Assembly: GCA_020341775.1 (NCBI GenBank)
Contig: CP070835.1
Span: forward strand, 1,826,717 to 1,890,716
DNA length: 64,000 nt
DNA from: Candidatus Bathyarchaeota archaeon
Lineage (GTDB): Archaea; Thermoproteota; Bathyarchaeia; Bathyarchaeales; SOJC01
Direction: 5' to 3'
Part shown: positions 25,842 to 33,198 of the stretch, in pieces
Layout: each line of letters opens with the position of its first letter
How positions within the stretch are numbered: position 1 is the stretch's first letter
The notes under the pieces: model-generated
The model's input: the letters and a program-made list of their open reading frames with translations, nothing else
Told to the model about the DNA's origin: nothing
Databases searched by the model: none
Translations under genes and position numbers: made by a program

Positions 25842-27203
25842 TCAAGCTCTGCTTTTCGCTTCTTGTCGCGTTTTTTCGATCATCTGGCTCACTTGCTCAA
25901 AGGCTGTGCCGAGGTATTGATGGGGATCAAGGGCACACTCGATTTCTTGCAGCGTCAAGTATTTCCGAATTTGCTTGTTTTTCGACAACACGTCTTTGAA
26001 CTGGCTGTTTTGCCGCTCACTCTTGCTGGCAAGCTTTCTGAGAAGCTCATGTGCTTCTTGCCGATTCATTCCATTTCGTACAAGTGTGGTCATAACGGAC
26101 TCCGCCATCATCCGTCCTCGTGTAATATCCACGTTCTTCCGCATTCTGTCTGTATCAACCTGCAGATTCGCTAGGACTTTGACCATACGAGCCAGAATGT
26201 CATCCACTATGATGCAGGCTTCAGGAATCAGGAAACGTTCAGCAGAGGACTGGGTCATGTCTCGCTCATGCCATGTTTTCACGTTTTCAAGTGAAGGTGG
26301 GACCAAACTTCTCACAATTTTTGCCAATCCACACACTGTCTCGCATGTTTCAGGGTCGCGCTTCTGCGGCATAGTTGAGCTGCCAACTCTCTTTTTGCGG
26401 TCAAACGCTTCAAACACTTCTGCGATTTCTGGTCGTTGTAACTGTCTAATCTCTGTTGCAATGGTTTCCAGTGACGAGGCAATTAGCGCAAGAACACAAA
26501 TGAACTCCGCAAGGCGGTCACGCTGAACGATTTGTGTAGAAATGTCCGCGTAGCTCAAGCCGAGCTTCTTCATCACAAGTTCTTGAATTTTCTTAGCATT
26601 CTGCCCTAAACCTGCTTGGGTTCCCACGGCACCAGTGATTTTCCCAACGAGCAAACGTTTACTGCACTCCTTCAACCGCTGGATGTTTCGCGCGTTCTGC
26701 CGCATCCACACGGCAAATTTAAATCCCAAGGTTGTAGGCAATGCATGCTGGCCATGTGTTCTACCCACCATTATCGTCGTCTTGTGTTTGTCAGCTTTCT
26801 CGATCAGAACGAGTTCCAAATCGCCTAATTTCTGGTCAATAAGCTTTACTGCATCTTTGAGAGCAAGTGCAGTCGCGGTGTCAACTATGTCATAGCTGGT
26901 GGCGCCTAAGTGAACATACGCACCGCTTGAGCCACTTTGGTCAGCCAGAGCTCTGACAATTGCAGCTACATCGTGCACAATCTCCGCTTCAATAGCTTTG
27001 ACGTGATGAAGCTTCACATGCTGTGTCGAAGCTTTTCGCATGATGATTTCAGCGTCTTTTTGGGGGATATCCCCAACTTGTGCATGTGCCCAAGCAAGTG
27101 CACCTTCAACGTCGAGCATTCGCTGGAGCTTACTCTCTTCTTCGAAGATGCTCTTCATCTCTTCAGTTCCATAACGGCCTGTCTCAATAGGAAGAATCGG
27201 CAT
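25842..27203 (-). CDS. purB: Adenylosuccinate lyase
   Basis: A 453-residue fumarase/aspartase-superfamily enzyme. The family signature loop GSSTMPQKRDPETCE is present, as is the catalytic histidine region (VGRTHGQHALPTT). It performs two eliminations of fumarate in purine synthesis (SAICAR and adenylosuccinate). GAGGTG lies just before ATG 27203. It is convergent with uppS, leaving a seven-base gap. Confidence 0.96.
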   Translation of the reverse strand: MPILPIETGRYGTEEMKSIFEEESKLQRMLDVEGALAWAHAQVGDIPQKDAEIIMRKASTQHVKLHHVKAIEAEIVHDVAAIVRALADQSGSSGAYVHLGATSYDIVDTATALALKDAVKLIDQKLGDLELVLIEKADKHKTTIMVGRTHGQHALPTTLGFKFAVWMRQNARNIQRLKECSKRLLVGKITGAVGTQAGLGQNAKKIQELVMKKLGLSYADISTQIVQRDRLAEFICVLALIASSLETIATEIRQLQRPEIAEVFEAFDRKKRVGSSTMPQKRDPETCETVCGLAKIVRSLVPPSLENVKTWHERDMTQSSAERFLIPEACIIVDDILARMVKVLANLQVDTDRMRKNVDITRGRMMAESVMTTLVRNGMNRQEAHELLRKLASKSERQNSQFKDVLSKNKQIRKYLTLQEIECALDPHQYLGTAFEQVSQMIEKTRQEAKSRA

Positions 27204-27292
27204 TCACCCACCTCAACACGTGCTATTACAGTACTGCTTAGAGGATTAGGCTTTTTACCGTTTTCCCAATACTCTTACGGGAGGGACGCTTA

Positions 27293-28735
27293 ATGGGTGC
27301 CTTGATGGCGGTCGTCCACAAAAAATCGGCTGATGCGTCAGAACTCATTGTTATGATGCTTGAAGCATTAAGCCATCGAGGATCTGACTCTTTTGGCGTG
27401 GCTTCGCCCTATCGGGCGACAATACGAGAAACTGTCAAGGAATTGCAGAAGGAATGTGCTGGTTCTGACATTTTAATAGGACAAAATTTCGCAAAAATTT
27501 TGGTCAGAGACACACCTCAGCCTGTCTGCAGGGCGGATTTCAGCCTAGTTTTTGAAGGACGAGTCTTTCCTCCTCCCGACGACAATGAAGGGATCCTAGC
27601 CGCTGAAATGCTGATGAACTTCGAAAACAGGGAAGACTTTTTGATTCAACAATTGAGTGGTGATTACGCGTTTGCTGTCGCCAGAAGCGGTGAAATAGTA
27701 GTTGGGCGAGATCCCGTGGGCGCCTGCCCCCTTTACTTTGGCGAAAATGGAGACGTGTGTGCAGTAGCTTCAGAGCGTAAAGGTCTCTGGAGCATAGGCA
27801 TAACCAGGATCAATCACGTTCCGCCTGGAAGCTTGGTGCACCTCACAGAGAGGGGCGTCCGATTTGAAGTCGCTGGCACTCCAGTTCAGCCACCAAGGAT
27901 AAAAGTGGACATGGAAGGAGCAGCTCAGTTGCTGACAGATGCGTTGCTGCAATCCATCAAAAATCGAATTTCGGATGTGGACGACGTTGCAGTGGCTTTT
28001 TCGGGAGGTGTTGACAGCAGTCTTGTAGCCTTTATAGCAAGTCTAAGTGATGCGAATGTTCATCTTGTTTATGTTACGGTAGAAGGCCAAAAGGAAACCG
28101 CATTCGCGGAGCAAGCTGCGAAGGCGTTAGATCTCCCTATCCATGTCATACCATATGCGAGAAAAGATGTAGCGGAAACACTGCCAAAAGTACTATGGCT
28201 GATTGAAGAGCCAAACCCGTTGAATGCCAGCATTGGAATACCCATGTTTTGGGTTGCTGAGCATACCGCTAAGCTTGGTCTTCATGTTTTATTAACTGGA
28301 TTCGGGGGAGACGAGCTTTTTGGGGGATACCACCGATATCTCGAAGATTTTTTGCAGCATGGTTTGGCTGGCGTAGAGAAGAAACTTTATCGCGATGTGC
28401 TCTCTTTCAGTGAAATGAACCTCCCGCGAGACAACAAGGTCTGCGCTTTCCACAAGGTCGAACCAAGAATGCCCTTCATCGACGGAGACGTGATTCAACT
28501 GGCTTTGAGCGTTCCAGCCGAGCTAAAAATCACCGCATCAAACGACTGGCTGCGAAAGAGAGTTTTAAGATATGCTGCGAAAAGGCTTGGGATTCCAAAA
28601 TTCATATCAGAAAAGCCTAAAAAGGCCATCCAATATGCTACCGGCGTGAGCCAAGCTATGAAGAGTCTCGCCAAAAAGGAGGGCTTAACCTTACGGAGGT
28701 ACGTGGAAAAATCGTTCAGGGAAACAAGCAAATAG
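27293..28735 (+). CDS. Asparagine synthetase-like protein without the glutaminase cysteine
   Basis: A 480-residue AsnB-type protein. The N-terminal Ntn-like domain (about 1-185) keeps the HRGSDSFGV and LSGDYAFAVA segments but begins MGALMAV where active enzymes begin MCGI. It also has FEGRVF in place of the substrate-binding NGEIYN. The synthetase domain is intact (PPi loop AFSGGVDSSLVAF, about 235-247; GFGGDELFGGYHRY). A ribosome binding site (GGGAGG, eight bases upstream) fixes the start, so the missing cysteine is real. The likely nitrogen donor is ammonia, or the substrate is another acid. Confidence 0.85.
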   Translation: MGALMAVVHKKSADASELIVMMLEALSHRGSDSFGVASPYRATIRETVKELQKECAGSDILIGQNFAKILVRDTPQPVCRADFSLVFEGRVFPPPDDNEGILAAEMLMNFENREDFLIQQLSGDYAFAVARSGEIVVGRDPVGACPLYFGENGDVCAVASERKGLWSIGITRINHVPPGSLVHLTERGVRFEVAGTPVQPPRIKVDMEGAAQLLTDALLQSIKNRISDVDDVAVAFSGGVDSSLVAFIASLSDANVHLVYVTVEGQKETAFAEQAAKALDLPIHVIPYARKDVAETLPKVLWLIEEPNPLNASIGIPMFWVAEHTAKLGLHVLLTGFGGDELFGGYHRYLEDFLQHGLAGVEKKLYRDVLSFSEMNLPRDNKVCAFHKVEPRMPFIDGDVIQLALSVPAELKITASNDWLRKRVLRYAAKRLGIPKFISEKPKKAIQYATGVSQAMKSLAKKEGLTLRRYVEKSFRETSK

Positions 28736-28748
28736 GCGTGTTGGAAAC

Positions 28749-29819
28749 ATGGAAGAAATGGCGATCGTCTTCTCCCCGAAATACTACGAGCATAACACTG
28801 GCCGAGATCATCCTGAATCTTCGAGACGACTCAAAACTGTAATGAGAGAATTGAAGAGACTGAATCTGTTTTCAGCGACGACTGGATGTCAGTTGGTTGA
28901 ACCCGAATTGGCAAGCATTGAAAATCTTGAACTTGTGCATGACCCTGAATATGTTGGGCTCGTTAAACGCATTTGTGAGTTGGGCGGTGGGTTGCTCGAT
29001 CTGGGCGATACAGTGGTCTCTCCGAAGAGTTTTGAGGTAGCACGGTATGCTGTTGGAGGAGCAAGGAAGGCTGTAGACTCCGTTTTAGATGGTAATTATC
29101 AGAAGGCCTTCGCGTTAGTTCGGCCCCCCGGGCATCACGCAGGGCCTTATTATGGCGCGGGATTTTGTGTGTTCAACAACGTTGCGGTTGCGGCAGCCTA
29201 TCTGATCGAGCAGCACAGTTTTGAAAGGGTGCTAATTCTCGATGTAGACGCGCATCATGGAAATGGAACGCAAGAAATCTTTTATGACTCTGAAAAGGCG
29301 CTTTACATGAGTTTACATGAAGACCCTAGAGAATTTCCGGGAACTGGATTTGTGGATGAAGTCGGAGAGGGAGCAGGGTTAGGATACAACGTCAATGTTC
29401 CTCTTCCCTTTGGGACGGGTGATGAAGAATACATGAAAGCGTTTGACGAGGTTGTGGTTCCGGTGGCCCGCCAATATGAGCCCCAATTCGTTTTGGTCTC
29501 TGTTGGTTATGACTCCCACTATGGGGATCCTGTTGGGAAACTACAACTCTCAGCTGCTGCATATGAATCAATTTTCAAGAAGACACTGGATTTGGCATCA
29601 ACTGTCTGTCAGGGCAGATTGGTCGCTGTGTTGGAGGGGGGCTACAATCTTGGACAGTTAGGAAAACTTGCTGCATTGACCATTTCTAGAATGGCGGATT
29701 TCTCATATTCGATGAAAGATGGAACTCCACCAGCAAACTCAAACGTTGCGAGAAGAGCAAGAAGAGTGATAGAAAAAGTGGAGAAGGCGCATTCAGCTTT
29801 TTGGAAGTTAAGGGCTTAA
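28749..29819 (+). CDS. Histone deacetylase-family amidohydrolase
   Basis: A 356-residue arginase-fold deacetylase with RPPGHHA, the zinc-binding DVDAHHGNGTQ, a second Asp in GYDSHYGDP and the Tyr of EGGYN. Relatives include AcuC, HdaH and acetylpolyamine hydrolases, so the substrate may be an acetyl-lysine or acetylpolyamine. It follows the asparagine-synthetase-like gene by 13 bases and is probably in the same operon. Confidence 0.92.
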   Translation: MEEMAIVFSPKYYEHNTGRDHPESSRRLKTVMRELKRLNLFSATTGCQLVEPELASIENLELVHDPEYVGLVKRICELGGGLLDLGDTVVSPKSFEVARYAVGGARKAVDSVLDGNYQKAFALVRPPGHHAGPYYGAGFCVFNNVAVAAAYLIEQHSFERVLILDVDAHHGNGTQEIFYDSEKALYMSLHEDPREFPGTGFVDEVGEGAGLGYNVNVPLPFGTGDEEYMKAFDEVVVPVARQYEPQFVLVSVGYDSHYGDPVGKLQLSAAAYESIFKKTLDLASTVCQGRLVAVLEGGYNLGQLGKLAALTISRMADFSYSMKDGTPPANSNVARRARRVIEKVEKAHSAFWKLRA

Positions 29820-29826
29820 AGTCACT

Positions 29827-30009
29827 TTATTCGATGACTTCGATCGCGCTACTGGGGCATTGAACTTCGCAAGCTCTACAAACCAAGCATTCTTCTGGCT
29901 TGACGGGCATTGACTTGTCGTCTTTCATTTCGAACACTTCTACTGGACAAGTGTCAACACATGTAGCGCATCCATCACATTTCTCTAAATCTACTTTGAC
30001 TTCAACCAT
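29827..30009 (-). CDS. 2[4Fe-4S] ferredoxin
   Basis: A 60-residue ferredoxin with two CX2CX2CX3CP motifs (CDGCATCVDTCP and CLVCRACEVQCP). It is a low-potential electron carrier for enzymes such as the 2-oxoacid:ferredoxin oxidoreductase in this window. It lies downstream of the ribophorin-like gene on the same strand (75-base gap). Confidence 0.95.
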   Translation of the reverse strand: MVEVKVDLEKCDGCATCVDTCPVEVFEMKDDKSMPVKPEECLVCRACEVQCPSSAIEVIE

Positions 30010-30084
30010 GTTGCTTACCTCAAAGGAATTCGAATGAAAAGACGCTTTATGAATAAAAATGTTTTGGAATATCCGTGCACATTA

Positions 30085-31809
30085 CTATTCTCTGAGTCTT
30101 AAGAGAAGACCGTCAATTGTCGTTTTTGCCCGTTCCTTTCGGCGCAAGTCTTCTTCGAGAAGTCGCCGATAGGCTTGAGCGGAAATTTCACCTCGTTTAA
30201 ATCGAACCTCAATTCGCCTCATATCCGCCTCGATATTGTCGATTTCTGTTTCCGTGACCTCAAACTGTCTCATAATGTCCGCGTATTTTGCTCCACCACT
30301 CATAATTTTCTGCTGCAACTCAGCCAGTCTCTTCGAAAAGGTGGAAGCCCGGTTTTCTAACGTTGTCTTTCTAATCTTATATCGTCGCCTTGAAATCTTT
30401 CCTTTGCGGGCTTTTCGTTGCATCTGTTCAAGCTCAGCATAGACTTTTTTTCTCTCTTCGTAAACTTCAACAAAGTTTGTCAACGTCTTGCGTGGAACTA
30501 AATCCACTGAAACAGGCATCGGCGCTTCAGGTCTTTGCCAAGCAAAAGCTATGATCGAACCAACAACCACGAGTGCCGTTACCCAAATCGTTGGGCGAAA
30601 GGATGTCCAGAAAATCGTGTAATTGTAGGTGAAGTTCGCCTGTTCATTTTGCAGCCAAGTGAAATTAGTTAAGGAAAGAGAAAGCGAGTCTTGAAAAACG
30701 TCTCGTTGCAGGTTAAATGTCTGGTCCGGAAATGATTGAATCGCTGCCCCTTCGGGAAAAACGATTTTCACAGCTAAGAGCTGTGGCATTAATTGCAGGT
30801 TTTCTGAAAAGCCCAACGTCAAAACGTAGCTTTGGGACCCCTGCTGAGTGAGGTGATTTTCACTTGGAATGCTGTAGATTAGCCTAAAACTTTTTGATTG
30901 ATTTGCCACTAGGACGAGAGGAACTTCAGGCACATTCGAAGCGTTCGTCAGGATTTCTTTGCCTTGTTCATCGAAAGCAAAGACGTCGCTGACATCGTCA
31001 GAGAGCTTTAATTTTATTTTGCTTATTGTGAATGCAGTCTTGCTTTCTAAGACAAAAAGCTCAGATAAGGAGATTCGTCCATTGTTATCCACCTTAATTT
31101 CTCGGTCCTGTTTTTTCACTGAGAAACAGGCGAATTCGTTACTATCTCCAAAACTGAAACTCACCTTTGCGAACTCGCGGGAAAGTTGGGGAAGGTTGGT
31201 TTTTGTGATGTTCAAAATGTACCTTTCGGCCTTTTGAATAGCGGTGAAAGGCAAATCGCTTTCAGTGTAATTGGTGTTCTCTGGCAAAATGACAGTAGTG
31301 TTGCACGTTGACACCTCATGGAGGAGGCTTGGATAGGCTGGAAAGTCAACAGTGAATAGCTGGGTGTTTAGAGACTGAAGTAGGTCTGCCAAGACGAAAA
31401 TTACAGTGAAAGTATGAGACTCGCCATTATGAAGCAAGTCGCTTATTTCGGGAGGAAATGTGATGGTGACCCCGTAGTATCCTGCCACGCCTAAGCCAGT
31501 ATCAAGGTCCACCTGCAAATGCTCGTTGAAGTTCTCGCTACTAAAGGCCATAGAATAACGCAGATTTGCACTGTATTTACGTGGAAACCCAATTGAGAAA
31601 CGCTCTATCGTAGCGTTTTCTACCGTTGGTGATATTTTCACTGTGTCATTGATGAGGACCAAACCCCCATAAACTGGGGTGACCACGTGGTCGATTTTTT
31701 CAACTTGAATCGGCAAAGGCGAAGCGGCCATTGTTTGGCGGGGAACAAGTAGTAGAAGTGAGACAAATGACAAGGCTAGCAATAGCAGCAATAATGTTGC
31801 CTTTTTCAA
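30085..31809 (-). CDS. Ribophorin I-like membrane protein
   Basis: A 574-residue protein with a signal peptide (about 1-28), a large external beta-rich region (about 30-405) rich in N-X-S/T sites, one membrane span (about 405-428) and a cytoplasmic coiled-coil tail (about 440-574). This is the layout of eukaryotic ribophorin I (OST1), a subunit of the oligosaccharyltransferase. Several segments correspond in order: REIKVDNNGRISLSE, DVFAFDEQG, VKIVFPEGA before the span, and a tail ending in a charged coil. The homology is my reading by eye and needs profile confirmation. TTG start, with GAGG eight bases upstream. Confidence 0.6.
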   Translation of the reverse strand: MKKATLLLLLLALSFVSLLLLVPRQTMAASPLPIQVEKIDHVVTPVYGGLVLINDTVKISPTVENATIERFSIGFPRKYSANLRYSMAFSSENFNEHLQVDLDTGLGVAGYYGVTITFPPEISDLLHNGESHTFTVIFVLADLLQSLNTQLFTVDFPAYPSLLHEVSTCNTTVILPENTNYTESDLPFTAIQKAERYILNITKTNLPQLSREFAKVSFSFGDSNEFACFSVKKQDREIKVDNNGRISLSELFVLESKTAFTISKIKLKLSDDVSDVFAFDEQGKEILTNASNVPEVPLVLVANQSKSFRLIYSIPSENHLTQQGSQSYVLTLGFSENLQLMPQLLAVKIVFPEGAAIQSFPDQTFNLQRDVFQDSLSLSLTNFTWLQNEQANFTYNYTIFWTSFRPTIWVTALVVVGSIIAFAWQRPEAPMPVSVDLVPRKTLTNFVEVYEERKKVYAELEQMQRKARKGKISRRRYKIRKTTLENRASTFSKRLAELQQKIMSGGAKYADIMRQFEVTETEIDNIEADMRRIEVRFKRGEISAQAYRRLLEEDLRRKERAKTTIDGLLLRLRE

Positions 31810-31978
31810 ATCCGGCGCCTCATGAACAGTCTCCGTATCTAACTCACATTATCCTTATTTACTTTCTCATTGGATTTACAGAACCTGGTAATCCTCTCAC
31901 TATTAAGTGTATATCAGCTTCATATTTGTCTGGAGACTGGATTACAAGCGGGCGCATTCGATGTGGTATTAGAGAGTG

Positions 31979-32332
31979 TTATTTCTTGCCGAGTCGTTGA
32001 AAATAGTAGCCTTCTTCTTTTTTCGGTCCGAAGCTGCGGACGCCTTTTTTTCTGAGCTGCTGTCGCAGCTTTTGGGCATAATTTGAAGTTATCTCGCTGC
32101 GGTTTTCCATGTAAGCGATTATTTCTTCTGCTTGCTTTTCGTTGTCGCATCGACGAAGAAAATCAATTATGTCTGGGCTGTAGTTGGAAAGGTTTTTTTG
32201 GGCTTTCGCTGCTTTTTCTGCGTCTTCTACGTTGGAGCGTATGGAGTCTATTTCCAGTTTTTGTTCGCTGGTGTTCATCTCGTTTGCGAGATTTGGGAAT
32301 ATTTTCTTGAATCGCTCCTTGTTAATTTCCAA
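31979..32332 (-). CDS. DUF2095 protein
   Basis: A 117-residue protein with the conserved core of archaeal DUF2095 (YSPDIIDFLRRCDNEKQAEE, about 51-70) and the C-terminal KKGVRSFGPKKEEGYY. No function is known for the family. It is divergent from the PrcB-domain gene, with 133 bases between the starts. Confidence 0.85.
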   Translation of the reverse strand: MEINKERFKKIFPNLANEMNTSEQKLEIDSIRSNVEDAEKAAKAQKNLSNYSPDIIDFLRRCDNEKQAEEIIAYMENRSEITSNYAQKLRQQLRKKGVRSFGPKKEEGYYFQRLGKK

Positions 32333-32465
32333 GGCACGACACCTGCTGATTTCGACGCTCCTATTTTCTTCTTTGCGAGAACGGGTATTTAACCGCTATG
32401 TACCGTGTTTTTCAGCTAGTTGTATCGCCGAAAGAGTTAACATAGTGGCTATCTTAGGGATATAT

Positions 32466-33107
32466 ATGAGCCCACGAACGCTGTTTCCTAAGATCTCCTT
32501 TGTCGTGCTGCTGCTTTTCACCGCTATACTAGCTTATAACGTGAACGGGGAAAGCGTGCACTTGGAGTTTGATGTCTTGGCTTCGGGGGACATCAGTGGC
32601 TACACTGAAGAAGCCTATCTCATCGCAAGGAACGAGGAAGAATTGGAGGAGATTTGGAAAAATCATTCAGCCCCACTCCTTTCTCCAGAACAGTGGATTG
32701 AACTCTGGGAAAACCGTACAGGCGTTGTCGCATCCACAGCTGAACCACCAGATATTAATTTCTCTCAAGCGATGGTTGTGTGCGCGTTCATGGGCGAACG
32801 ACGAACAGCCGGGTACAACATCACTATAGAAGACATCTTGGTTGAGGACACAGTGATTCACGTGGAGATAATTAAGAATAGGCCTGCAGAGGGCTGGGCT
32901 GTAGCTCAAGTGTTGACCTACCCGCATGTCTTCGCATCCATGGAGAGAAGCGAGATGGATGTTGTTTTTGAAGTAACGGAGGAAGATGGATCGGAAGTCG
33001 ACTATATTTTGCCTGATATCCCCCAAGGAATCTCCATGCTTGCGGTGTTTACCACACTTTCAGTAATGGTTATTGTTTATGCTCGAAAGCAGAGTCTCAG
33101 ACACTAG
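32466..33107 (+). CDS. Membrane-anchored PrcB-domain protein
   Basis: About 213 residues: an N-terminal hydrophobic signal or anchor (about 8-25), an external domain with the PrcB-type core (AMVVCAFMGERRTAGYNITI, then VAQVLTYPHVFAS) and a C-terminal membrane span (about 190-207). PrcB-like domains occur in secreted proteins, sometimes near proteases; a secreted subtilase gene lies convergently downstream. ATG 32466 gives the signal segment; the frame open upstream overlaps DUF2095 and is not used. Confidence 0.7.
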   Translation: MSPRTLFPKISFVVLLLFTAILAYNVNGESVHLEFDVLASGDISGYTEEAYLIARNEEELEEIWKNHSAPLLSPEQWIELWENRTGVVASTAEPPDINFSQAMVVCAFMGERRTAGYNITIEDILVEDTVIHVEIIKNRPAEGWAVAQVLTYPHVFASMERSEMDVVFEVTEEDGSEVDYILPDIPQGISMLAVFTTLSVMVIVYARKQSLRH

Positions 33108-33198
33108 TCAAAACATTGAAAGTCCCGACACGTGAGCCTTGAATTGTGTTAATTTGCATATAAAAAAGGGGGAGTAAGGTCTAATTTTCCGCGTTTCG

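Noticed and set aside
32184-32465. Upstream part of the PrcB-protein frame
   Set aside because: Antisense to DUF2095 and without a start signal; ATG 32466 gives a normal signal segment.
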